Part shown: positions 52,217 through 60,021 of the stretch, piece after piece
How positions within the stretch are numbered: the stretch's first letter is position 1
Layout of the letters: each line of letters opens with the position of its first letter
NCBI RefSeq assembly: GCF_001078055.1
Contig: NZ_CP010777.1
Span: 2,316,408 to 2,380,407, forward strand
Length of the DNA: 64,000 nucleotides
Direction: 5' to 3'
From: Rufibacter radiotolerans
GTDB lineage: Bacteria > Bacteroidota > Bacteroidia > Cytophagales > Hymenobacteraceae
Made by a program: the position numbers and the translations under genes
Notes under the pieces: generated by a model
Database searches by the model: none
What the model saw: only the letters and a program-made list of their open reading frames with translations
What the model was told of the DNA's origin: nothing

Positions 52217-53770
52217 GTGCATCAGAATTTCTTCTTTTTACGAAAACTAGCCCATAAACTGGATGCTACCATGCGGGGTTTTACCCTGCAGGCGGCTTTT
52301 AGCCAGGAAAAAGATGAGCTAGTGCTGGCCTTTGCTAAAGAGGGGCAGGAGTTTTTCCTGAAAGCCATTCAGACGTCCACCTTTTCCAGCCTCCAGTTCC
52401 CGCAGTCCTTCAACCGGGCCCGGCAGAACTCTGTGGACCTGTTTCCGGCTTTGCTAGGCGAAACGGTGCAAGAGGTGCGCGTGCACCAGCAGGAACGCAG
52501 CTTTTACATTAGGTTCACCCACCAAAAAGTGCTGCTGTTCAAATTGTTTGGGAACCGCTCAAACGTGGTGTTGTTTGTAGAGGAGGAGGCGGTAGAACTT
52601 TTCCACCGCAAGCTGATAAAGGACCTGACGCTGGATTACCGGCACATGGACCAGTCTTTCCAGTTGGAAAAGGAAACCTTCCTGAAAGACCCACTCCAAC
52701 TGCGCAAAATGTTGCCAACCTTAGGCGATCTGCCTTGGGCTTATCTGGAGGAGCATGGCTATGGTGCCTTGACGCCTGAGCAGCAGTGGCAACTGGTGCA
52801 GGACATGTTGCAAGTACTGGAAAACCCTACCCATTATTACCTCACTACCTACCAAAAGCTTCTGCGCCTTTCCCTGCTTCCAGTTGGGAGCATACAGGAG
52901 ACGTTTACTGACCCCATACTAGCTTTGAATGCTTTTGTACCTCAATACCGGTCACAGGAGTATTTCCAGAAGAACTACACAGCTACCCATAAGCAATTAA
53001 GCAAGCAGTTGGAAGGTGCCCAGAAGATCTGGTATCAGATACAGGAACAGCTGGAGCATTGGCACCACGGCACCCCCTACTCCCGCACCGCCGACGTGAT
53101 CATGGCCAACCTCACCAACATCCCCGCCGGCAGCAAGGAGGTAGAGTTGTATGATTTCTACCAGGACGCCAACCGACTTGTCAAACTACACGCCACTGAG
53201 ACGCCCCAGAAGACGGCTGAGCGGCTGTACAAGAAAGCCAAAAACCAACAGATAGAATTACGGCTTCTTCAGGAAAGGGCTTCCCGGAAGGAAGAGGAAG
53301 TAGAACGCCTTTCCTCTCACCTGAAACTCTTAGAAGGCCTGCATACCGCCCAGGAGCTACGGCAGTTCCTGAAGCAACACGCCCCAGCAACGGTCGCCCA
53401 ACAGGTAGATTTGCCTTACTATGCCTTTGAGGTGATGGGATTTAAAGTATTGGTGGGCAAAAACGCCAAGTCAAACGACAAGCTTACGCTTAAACACACG
53501 CACAAAGATGATCTTTGGCTTCATGCCAAAGATGTGCCCGGCTCTCATGTGATCATTAAATTCCAACCTGGAAAGCCGTTTCCTATGCCGGTGATAGAAA
53601 CCGCGGCACAACTGGCCGCCTTTTACTCCAAACGCAAGAACGACAGCCTGTGCCCTGTGCTTTATACGCCAAAAAAATACGTTAGGAAGCCAAAAGGCGC
53701 CGCTCCTGGTTCTGTGTTTGTGGAGCGGGAGAAAGTGGTTCTGGTGAAGCCGGAGAACCCTTTACGATAG
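52217..53770 (+). CDS. NFACT-domain protein (RqcH/FbpA-like), GTG start
   Basis: 517 residues from GTG at 52217, 3 bases after the previous stop. The N-terminal NFACT-N domain (about 1-200) is followed by a long coiled coil (about 260-400) and the NFACT-R domain (about 400-517, with DLWLHAKDVPGSHVIIK). RqcH-like proteins rescue stalled ribosomal subunits by adding C-terminal Ala tails; related proteins bind fibronectin. Whether all RqcH activity residues are kept cannot be judged by eye. It is the last gene of an apparent operon from 45513 to 53770. Confidence 0.87.
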   Translation: MHQNFFFLRKLAHKLDATMRGFTLQAAFSQEKDELVLAFAKEGQEFFLKAIQTSTFSSLQFPQSFNRARQNSVDLFPALLGETVQEVRVHQQERSFYIRFTHQKVLLFKLFGNRSNVVLFVEEEAVELFHRKLIKDLTLDYRHMDQSFQLEKETFLKDPLQLRKMLPTLGDLPWAYLEEHGYGALTPEQQWQLVQDMLQVLENPTHYYLTTYQKLLRLSLLPVGSIQETFTDPILALNAFVPQYRSQEYFQKNYTATHKQLSKQLEGAQKIWYQIQEQLEHWHHGTPYSRTADVIMANLTNIPAGSKEVELYDFYQDANRLVKLHATETPQKTAERLYKKAKNQQIELRLLQERASRKEEEVERLSSHLKLLEGLHTAQELRQFLKQHAPATVAQQVDLPYYAFEVMGFKVLVGKNAKSNDKLTLKHTHKDDLWLHAKDVPGSHVIIKFQPGKPFPMPVIETAAQLAAFYSKRKNDSLCPVLYTPKKYVRKPKGAAPGSVFVEREKVVLVKPENPLR

Positions 53771-53801
53771 CCTCACTTCTTTGACAGTCTTCTATTTTCT
53801 G

Positions 53802-53837
53802 GTTTGGGGCTATTTTTTAAGAAAACGGCTGTAAAAC
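53802..53837. repeat. 36-bp dispersed palindrome (copy 21)
   Basis: GTTTGGGGCTATTTTT, centre TAAG, AAAACGGCTGTAAAAC. Between the NFACT gene and the tRNA. Confidence 0.75.
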
Positions 53838-53930
53838 GGGAATCTATACTATGCGTTTCTCTCCCATTAAACTGAGGTTTAAGTCAGCGCAATGCTTCGG
53901 CCCACTTGAAAGTAAACCGGCCTAAAAGCA

Positions 53931-53964
53931 AAAAGCCCTGTAACTATTAAGTTACAGGGCTTTT
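53931..53964. terminator. tRNA-Leu terminator
   Basis: Perfect 14-bp stem AAAAGCCCTGTAAC / GTTACAGGGCTTTT, 6-base loop, nine bases past the 3' end of the tRNA on the minus strand, with a T-run. Confidence 0.88.
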
Positions 53965-53972
53965 GTTCATTG

Positions 53973-54055
53973 TGCGCGCGGGGAGATTCGAACTCCCACA
54001 CCCGTAGGGCACCACCCCCTCAAGATGGCGTGTCTACCAGTTTCACCACGTGCGC
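53973..54055 (-). tRNA. tRNA-Leu (anticodon GAG)
   Basis: 83 bases with a class II long variable arm (GCCC-TAC-GGGT) and D loop TGGTAGA. Anticodon stem CCATC/GGTGG, loop TTGAGGG, anticodon GAG (reads CUC/CUU). T arm GGGAG-TTCGAAT-CTCCC. The CCA end is not encoded (A73 is followed by CA). The acceptor stem has one A-C mismatch (position 5 with 68), unusual but tolerated in some tRNAs. Confidence 0.95.
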
Positions 54056-55457
54056 AAAACTAAAAAAAGGCGTTAAAGCTTATTCAGCACCTCTTTTGTG
54101 GTACAAATTTATCTTATCCTTTTGGTTCCTGCAAGCCCTTTCTGAAATCTTTCCCCGGAAATCATGACAAAAAAAAAGCCTCATCTTACTTTTGCTCCGC
54201 ATCTCCCACATTTGCGACTTTTTACTAACAGCTCTTATAACCCCCCTTTAATACGAACCATCGTATAGGCTGAGCCAATTTTCACTCCTAGAACGTCTTG
54301 GGGTAAGGGCAGAAATGAATCACCAAAAGTCACTCTTAAAACTTTTTGCGATTACTTCTCTTTGGATAAAACCTAAACATATAAGCAGGCTTGACTTCTG
54401 TAAGGATATCGGTAGTAAGTTGTTTTTAGGCTTCCTAATGTGCCGTCCACCAAAACTTTTAGGCTGCACCTTTCATGAGGCGAGCCGACTTAAAACACGT
54501 TTAACTCACGACAATTTTATCAGGTCATTTTGAGTTTTGATTATCAAGTAAACGCTTTGGTATTATTACTGTTATAATTATAAATTAAATTAATATTATC
54601 AATCAGATAAGACGCTATTTATCTAATTCAGAAAAACTCATTATAATTTCAAGTTATTAAACACAAACAACCTTAATAACGCTTAATAACGCAAACTAAA
54701 AAACACTATAATTAAATGCATATCTTATAAAAATAAATACCTAACGGCCGATTTAAAACAGTTTCTAATTCATTTTATCATTACCACTAAACAAACTTTA
54801 TGCAATTTAATGTACTTACTATTTCAATCTAATTGAACAAACAAAATAGAAGCTTCAACTATTTTAGCAAGGCATTTGAATCGAAATTCTTTCAATCAGT
54901 AAAACAACAAAAATCGCATAAACAACTATATATTAGTTTAACCGTATTCAGGTTAACTTCTGGATTGATAGATTTCTCCTTCCAACTTGCCTCAAAGAGA
55001 AGCGAGGCATCAGGTAGAAGTTTGGACAGGGATATAGCGGAAAGGGTGAATCGTCTTGCTAAGGCCAGACTACTTCAATCATATCTGCAGATTGCATATT
55101 ATAATAGTTTCCCCATCAGTTGTTTATGACACATATCTTAGCTACTGGCTTTAACAAGGTTTGAATTCCAAAATTGCTCCCTTCCCTGCCGCGTGGGTAT
55201 TCCTTTATGTTTGAGAGGTTCGTTTGCTAAAAAACTTATCAAAAGATATTAGATGGCAATGCCCCATAAATTCATTTTCTGGAAATAATTTTTTAATTGT
55301 TTTTATTCCTTTTAAAGTAGCTGTCCAAGCCGTTTATTTGAAAGACTGATCTCAGGCTTACAGATTTCAAAATAAATTGCACCGTCAACTTAATTATAGC
55401 ACTAACGTTTAACCCCGAGAACATTTCTCAATCCTTACTTCTCACCGAAAACACATC
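54056..55457. other. 1.4-kb AT-rich region without a supported gene
   Basis: Contains the tRNA promoter and, from about 54170, strongly AT-rich sequence with long A/T runs (54535-54830). Open frames of 72 codons at 54315 and 98 codons at 54833 (TTG start) have no recognisable domain or good start. Their amino-acid patterns look like decayed coding DNA, which makes this a candidate relic of an acquired segment. Confidence 0.55.
54104..54134 (-). promoter_or_regulatory. Promoter of tRNA-Leu (CTTG-N20-TAAATTTG)
   Basis: On the minus strand: TTG at 54134-54132, 20 bases, TAAATTTG at 54111-54104, exact -7 box. The start point would be about 40 bases upstream of the mature tRNA. Confidence 0.6.
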
Positions 55458-56258
55458 ATGGACCAGCAGAAAAAACACTGGATAGAATCATTTGCCAAAG
55501 TAGGTTATATAGCAAAGGGAGTGGTTTATTTTTTGGTAGGCATCTTAACAGCCATGGCAGCCTTGGGTCTGGGCGGCGAAAAAGCCTCTAATTCTGATGC
55601 TTTCATGCAAGTAAAAGAGCTACCTGGAGGTGGTTTTTTATTATCCCTATTAGCCGTTGGCTTAGTGGGGTATAGCCTCTGGAGATTTACCCAGGCCATT
55701 AAAGACACGGAGCATAAAGGCACCAATGCAAAGGGAACCGGTAAAAGAATAGCCTATGCCTTTAGTGGATTGCTTTATGCTTCATTAGCTTTTTTGGCTT
55801 TTAAAATTGGAACAGGCAACGGGGGCGGATCAGTTGGGTCTTCAAAAGAACAAACTTTGGTAGCTGAATTATTGGAAAAGCCTTTTGGAAAATGGTTAGC
55901 CATTGCCATAGGATTAATGACCATAGGCAACGGAATTTACCAAATCACCAAGGGGGTCACCGCCTCTTTTATGAAAGACGTTTCCGGTTTACCCAGAGAT
56001 AAATTTGACGTTCTTAAAAAAGCCGGACAGGCAGGTTATATTTCCAGAGGAGTGGTGTTTGGTATTATTGGTTTCCTTTTTGTGCGGGCAGCCTGGTTGC
56101 AGAGACCTAAAGTAGCAGAAGGCACCGAAGGCGCATTTTCCTTTCTCCAAACTTCGCCCTTCGGGAATATCCTATTGGCTGTTGTGGCCATTGGCTTAAT
56201 GGGCTATGGCATTTTCATGTTTGTGCAAGCCAAATACAGTGACATTTCTATTGACTAA
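55458..56258 (+). CDS. DUF1206 family membrane protein
   Basis: 266 residues with six membrane helices arranged as three pairs, each starting with an (A/G)YI(A/S)(K/R)GVV(Y/F)-type motif (VGYIAKGVVYFLVG; AGYISRGVVFGIIG), as in DUF1206. Function unknown; in other species it is induced by stress. It is convergent with the curli-like operon, and the ends of both are separated by a hairpin. Confidence 0.9.
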   Translation: MDQQKKHWIESFAKVGYIAKGVVYFLVGILTAMAALGLGGEKASNSDAFMQVKELPGGGFLLSLLAVGLVGYSLWRFTQAIKDTEHKGTNAKGTGKRIAYAFSGLLYASLAFLAFKIGTGNGGGSVGSSKEQTLVAELLEKPFGKWLAIAIGLMTIGNGIYQITKGVTASFMKDVSGLPRDKFDVLKKAGQAGYISRGVVFGIIGFLFVRAAWLQRPKVAEGTEGAFSFLQTSPFGNILLAVVAIGLMGYGIFMFVQAKYSDISID

Positions 56259-56288
56259 ATTCTTTTAGCTTCCTAAACAGAGGCATTA

Positions 56289-56340
56289 AAAAAACGGGTG
56301 TCTGGCGGCAGTAAAAATGCCTACCAGATATCCGTTTTTT
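56289..56340. terminator. Terminator after the DUF1206 gene
   Basis: 22-bp stem AAAAAACGGGTGTCTGGCGG-type with three G-U or mismatched pairs (arms 56289-56310, 56318-56340) and T6. Confidence 0.75.
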
Positions 56341-56376
56341 GTTTTGTACCCGTTTTCTAAAAAAAAGCCTTTTTTC
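56341..56376. repeat. 36-bp dispersed palindrome (copy 22, degenerate)
   Basis: Left arm GTTTTGTACCCGTTTT, centre CTAA, right arm AAAAAAGCCTTTTTTC decayed. Ends one base before the CsgH-like stop. Confidence 0.45.
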
Positions 56377-56706
56377 TTATGGAAAGGAAAGGGAATGTTC
56401 TGCAATCTGCTCACCTTGGCTAAAGATTACCAGGTCTATGCAATACTGGTCCCCAGGAATAAAGGAAAGGGCTGTTTTTGAGAGTATTCTCTTCTGCCCG
56501 GCAGCTGCCATTGCTTTTCCAGATTGGCGGTTAACCATAGTACCTGATCTTCCGGTACAGGCACAATTGAAGGTATAGGCGAACTCCGCATTGCAGGTGC
56601 TCCTATTCTCTAAACTGTTTAGAACCAAAAGAGCTCCGTTTTTTAGAAAAGCCTCTATGTGAGCTATGATACGTTTAGAGGACTTCAATTCCTTTACATC
56701 CTTCAT
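56377..56706 (-). CDS. CsgH-like protein of the curli operon, without signal peptide
   Basis: 109 residues. The C-terminal ~70 residues have the pattern of CsgH (Ig-like curli chaperone/inhibitor): TGRSGTMVNRQSGKAMAAAG, then LSKTALSFIPGDQYCIDLVIFSQGEQIAEHSL. Four Cys are present (in RSTC, NCAC and QYC). The start MKDVKELKSSKRIIAHIEAF has no signal peptide, and an in-frame TAA lies nine bases upstream, so none was missed. This is odd for a partner of exported subunits. It follows the minor-subunit gene by 61 bases. The CsgH assignment rests on motif pattern, not on a search. Confidence 0.6.
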   Translation of the reverse strand: MKDVKELKSSKRIIAHIEAFLKNGALLVLNSLENRSTCNAEFAYTFNCACTGRSGTMVNRQSGKAMAAAGQKRILSKTALSFIPGDQYCIDLVIFSQGEQIAEHSLSFP

Positions 56707-56767
56707 AAGAAATTAAGGCTGTGGAGTTGGCAATTAGGGCTTCTGCTGCCAGGTAAAACTGAAAATG

Positions 56768-57352
56768 CTATTGTCTGGTAACTGTAACCGGAGGAAGCCC
56801 CCAGTTACTTTGCTCAATCGTGATGTTCATGTTATTGCCTTGCTGGATGACCTGATAGGGTTTTGAAGAGGGAGCCGTTTCTACCTGATGGATGGAATTG
56901 TTATTTCCCAACTGAATTAAGGTGTATTCCAGGCTATTGCCTTCCACCCGTTGGTTTATGTTATTGGAGGAACCTTGCTGGAGCACGTTGGTCACGTTGT
57001 TAGATCCGTTAAACTGCCCCTTGTACTCATTGCCTGTCCCCACCTGCCGCACGGCGGCCCTGTTTCCCTGACCTTGTTGGACCAGACTGGCATTATTGTA
57101 GGCGCCAACCTGCACCAGATACGCCACATTTCTTTGGGAGGAAATGCTCCCTTGGGTAACAGTTGCTTTATTACCAGTCCCCTGTTGGGAAACCAAAGCC
57201 TCTTGCCGCAGAGTGGCGCCTGCCACCACCTCCGTGAATCGGTCAGATTTCAGTTGCTTTACAAGTTCTTCCTCATTTCTGGTAACCTGGCCAAAGGCTA
57301 CCAGGTTGGATAACAGGAAAATAATTAAAAGTAACGTATAGGGGGTTTTCAT
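56768..57352 (-). CDS. Curlin-repeat minor subunit (CsgB-like)
   Basis: 194 residues from the ATG at 57352 (MKTPYTLLLIIFLLSNLVAFGQ, signal peptide); the frame extends to 57433 without a better start. The mature part has about six N-x4-Q-x-G curlin repeats (GNKATVTQ, YNNASLVQQGQGNRAAVRQVGTGN, LIQLGNNNSIHQ) and ends in PPVTVTRQ. Shorter and less regular than the upstream protein, so it probably nucleates or anchors the fibre like CsgB. It lies downstream of a hairpin in the curli operon. Confidence 0.82.
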   Translation of the reverse strand: MKTPYTLLLIIFLLSNLVAFGQVTRNEEELVKQLKSDRFTEVVAGATLRQEALVSQQGTGNKATVTQGSISSQRNVAYLVQVGAYNNASLVQQGQGNRAAVRQVGTGNEYKGQFNGSNNVTNVLQQGSSNNINQRVEGNSLEYTLIQLGNNNSIHQVETAPSSKPYQVIQQGNNMNITIEQSNWGLPPVTVTRQ

Positions 57353-57385
57353 AGTGGCTTTTGCTTTGCACATGTACTTAATATA

Positions 57386-57424
57386 AAATCTCTGGACATA
57401 CCATTTAGGCATGCCCAGAGATTT
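57386..57424 (-). terminator. Hairpin between the two curlin genes (attenuator candidate)
   Basis: AAATCTCTGG (57386-57395) and CCAGAGATTT (57415-57424) form a 10-bp stem; on the minus strand it is followed by TTATATTAA. It lies 17 bases past the major-subunit stop and could lower expression of the minor subunit. Confidence 0.55.
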
Positions 57425-57440
57425 AACAGACACCTAAAGC

Positions 57441-58688
57441 TTAAAATTGGGTAATAACTGCAGTGTTGCCTACCCCTACCTGGTTCATGAGGGCGGTATT
57501 CATTACACCGGCCTGGTTAATGGTACCAGTATTATACCAACCATTTTGGTACATGAAGGCATTATTGAGGGCGCCGCTCTGGTTGATAACACCTGAGTTC
57601 ATTTCACCATTTTGTGTAATAACCCCAATTCCATCATAACCACTTTGATTCAGTTCAGCGTAGTTGCCAACCCCCAACTGTGTAACTAAACCTACGTTGA
57701 ATTCACCAGATTGGGTGGTCATGGCATAGTTATAGTCACCTACTTGCCAGGTGCTGGCAGAGTTATAAAGTCCGGTTTGGGCTATATAACCCTGGTTGTT
57801 CCAGCCGGCTTGCAGAATAGTACCAGTATGGCCTTCTCCAACCTGATCAATGCCCGCCAAGTTGTCACCACCGCCTAATTGCAGGATATAGGCATCATTC
57901 AGGTATCCTTCCTGATCAACTTCAGCGTCATTATCCTCACCACCAATCTGTTCAATACTGGCAGAGTTGGCATCACCATCCTGGTCAATGTCCGCATCAT
58001 TGAACTCACCCCCTTCTTGGTAGATAGCGGCAGAGTTATAGTCGCCATCCTGGTCAATGTCGGCATAGTTTTCGTCTCCGCCTAGCTGCTCGGTTTCAGC
58101 ATAATTCTCCCAGCCGTATTGTCTTATGCTGGCCACATTTTCTTCGCCCCCAACCTGGGCAACCCAGGCTTCATTGGCAACCCCAGTCTGGTCAATTTGC
58201 CCATCATTAAATTCCCCTCCATCCTGGAAAATGCTGGCAACATTATAGTAGCCATCCTGGTCTATGTCTGCACCATTATCATATCCAGCCAACTGGTTGA
58301 TAGCAGCCATGTTCCAAGCGCCAAACTGGTCCACGTCCGCTCTGTTATCTTCGCCAAAAGCTTGATAGACTGAGGCCATGTTTAAACCACCTTCCTGATA
58401 GATATCAGCTACATTGATGATGCCCCCAACCTGATCAATCCAGGCCATGTTATAGTAGCCTAGTTGATTCACGATAGCGGTATTTACCCAGCTACCTGTT
58501 TGAGTGACGGTTGCGTCATTTCCTTCACCAACCTGACTGATCATAGCCAGATTAAAGATTCCGCCTGCTTGCGTGGTGGAGGCCACGTTACCATCTCCAT
58601 ATTGAGAGGTAATAGCAGTGTTTTGAGCCATGGCTGAACTTGACAAAAGAATTGCCAGCACTCCTGCGCAGATAAATGATTTTTTCAT
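57441..58688 (-). CDS. Curlin-repeat major subunit (CsgA-like) with acidic repeats
   Basis: 415 residues. Signal peptide 1-21 (ending AMAQ). Then about 35 half-repeats of the form N-(x)4-Q-x-G, each one predicted amyloid beta strand, against ten in E. coli CsgA. The centre (about residues 70-290) is Asp-rich, with runs such as ADIDQDGDYNSAAIYQEGG and ADIDQDGDANSASIEQ, while the flanking repeats are neutral (VITQNGEMNSGVINQSG). The fibre would be strongly negative in the middle. It heads the curli operon, with a promoter near 58758-58786. Confidence 0.9.
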   Translation of the reverse strand: MKKSFICAGVLAILLSSSAMAQNTAITSQYGDGNVASTTQAGGIFNLAMISQVGEGNDATVTQTGSWVNTAIVNQLGYYNMAWIDQVGGIINVADIYQEGGLNMASVYQAFGEDNRADVDQFGAWNMAAINQLAGYDNGADIDQDGYYNVASIFQDGGEFNDGQIDQTGVANEAWVAQVGGEENVASIRQYGWENYAETEQLGGDENYADIDQDGDYNSAAIYQEGGEFNDADIDQDGDANSASIEQIGGEDNDAEVDQEGYLNDAYILQLGGGDNLAGIDQVGEGHTGTILQAGWNNQGYIAQTGLYNSASTWQVGDYNYAMTTQSGEFNVGLVTQLGVGNYAELNQSGYDGIGVITQNGEMNSGVINQSGALNNAFMYQNGWYNTGTINQAGVMNTALMNQVGVGNTAVITQF

Positions 58689-58757
58689 AAGGTTTTAAAA
58701 TTAGGGGTTAAGAAATGATAATTGAATAACATATAAGGATTACTTATTGCAATTATA

Positions 58758-58786
58758 CAAACTTAAATTGGTATTGTTACAACAAT
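58758..58786 (-). promoter_or_regulatory. Curli promoter with overlapping palindrome
   Basis: On the minus strand: TTG at 58785-58783, 17 bases, TAAGTTTG at 58765-58758 (exact -7). A perfect palindrome ATTGTT-AC-AACAAT (58773-58786) covers the -33 element, a typical operator position. Confidence 0.5.
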
Positions 58787-58943
58787 AAATTTATAAATAC
58801 AATTATTTATATTTTATATATAACTTTTTACTTAACATATTATATTTATATATAGCCCTTAGGTATTTTAACATACGATACTTCAAGTAAAACCTCTCCA
58901 TCATAGTTATAAAATTTCTTTTATTTTTACTATTGATTATTAA

Positions 58944-58963
58944 TTGCGTTTGGCCAAACGCAA
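58944..58963. promoter_or_regulatory. Perfect 20-bp palindrome, candidate operator
   Basis: TTGCGTTTGG and its exact inverse CCAAACGCAA, no spacer. It lies 256 bases from the curli start and 131 bases from the PhzF start, so it could regulate either. Confidence 0.45.
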
Positions 58964-59094
58964 GGTTCGCCTTGATTTCCTCTTTCAGGGGTAATACTTG
59001 TCCTTACAGAGATCCGTACACCCAACTTCACGTTTTCACCTTGATTAAGTAGAACCAAGGTTATTTTTTCCATTGGTCCAGTTAACTTTCCGGT

Positions 59095-60021
59095 ATGCAA
59101 ACATTACCTTTTTACATTGTTGACGTGTTCGCCAACACCCCTTACCGGGGGAACCAGTTGGCCGTCTTCCTCAATGCGGCAGGGTTAACCACCCAGCAGA
59201 TGCTGCAGATAGCCCAGGAGATTGGTTTTGCGGAGTCTTCGTTCATTTTGTCAGATCAGGGTACCCAGGAGAATTTTGAGGTGAAGATCTTCACGGTGGA
59301 GTATGAAGTGCCCTTTGCCGGCCACCCTACCCTGGGCACTGCCTACGTGATCCAGCAGTTCCTGCTACAAAAGCCTGTGCCCGAGCTGAGCCTGCAGTTA
59401 AAGGTGGGTAGCATACCCGTCACCCTGGCTTACTCTGGAGACCGGCCAAATTTTCTGATGATGCGGCAGATGAACCCAACTTTTCAGGACCCGCTTCCAA
59501 AAAAGGAAATAGCAGAAGTGATGGGGCTGCCTTTAACGGCCATCCACCCAGATTTTCCGGTGCAGGAAGTTTCCACGGGTTTACCCTTCCTGATTATTCC
59601 GTTACAGACCTTAACGGACATACAGCAACTCACCCTCCACCCAGAGAAGGTCCTGGCCTTTCTGCAGCGGCACGGCCTGTACAAAACCCAACGCCCCGAT
59701 GCCCTTACCGTGGCTTTCTATTTCTTCTGCCCGGAGACCTATACTCCAGACCACCAGGTAAACGCCCGCATGCTGGCCCTGGAGAATGGCAGGATCATTG
59801 AAGACGCGGCCACCGGAAGCGCCAACGGGTGCCTGTTAAGTTACCTGCTCAAGCACCAGTATTTTGGAAAGGACCACCTGAAGCTGTTGGTAGAGCAGGG
59901 CTATGAGATTCATCGCAACGCCACCGTCAAAGTAAGCGGCAGCGTTTCCGGAGACCAGTATGACATCAACGTTGGCGGCCAGGTGCAGTTAATCGCGAAA
60001 GGAGAATGGTATGTGCGTTAA
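59095..60021 (+). CDS. PhzF family protein
   Basis: 308 residues. The two-fold PhzF/diaminopimelate-epimerase-like structure has the catalytic Glu47 in GFAESSFIL, FTVEYEVPFAGHPTLGTAYV and a C-terminal AATGSANGCLLSYLL. PhzF members isomerise or epimerise small molecules; in Bacteroidota the substrates are mostly unknown. Its end overlaps the start of the amidohydrolase gene by 11 bases, so the two are co-translated. Confidence 0.92.
   Translation: MQTLPFYIVDVFANTPYRGNQLAVFLNAAGLTTQQMLQIAQEIGFAESSFILSDQGTQENFEVKIFTVEYEVPFAGHPTLGTAYVIQQFLLQKPVPELSLQLKVGSIPVTLAYSGDRPNFLMMRQMNPTFQDPLPKKEIAEVMGLPLTAIHPDFPVQEVSTGLPFLIIPLQTLTDIQQLTLHPEKVLAFLQRHGLYKTQRPDALTVAFYFFCPETYTPDHQVNARMLALENGRIIEDAATGSANGCLLSYLLKHQYFGKDHLKLLVEQGYEIHRNATVKVSGSVSGDQYDINVGGQVQLIAKGEWYVR

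Larger units (their letters stand above)
58689..59094. other. AT-rich divergent region between the curli operon and phzF-like gene
   Basis: 406 bases. Contains a candidate curli promoter, a 14-bp palindrome overlapping its -33 element, and a perfect 20-bp palindrome at 58944-58963. No gene and no 36-bp palindrome. The long leader resembles those of other regulated curli operons. Confidence 0.65.

Noticed and set aside
54315..54533. 72-codon frame after the tRNA
   Set aside because: AT-rich, no recognised domain; more likely decayed or chance.
54833..55129. 98-codon frame before the DUF1206 gene
   Set aside because: Starts at TTG, and composition does not look like a maintained protein; kept as part of the AT-rich region.
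53973..55457. Genomic island integrated at tRNA-Leu
   Set aside because: The AT-rich DNA lies on the 5' side of the tRNA, and no integrase or repeated 3' tRNA end was seen.
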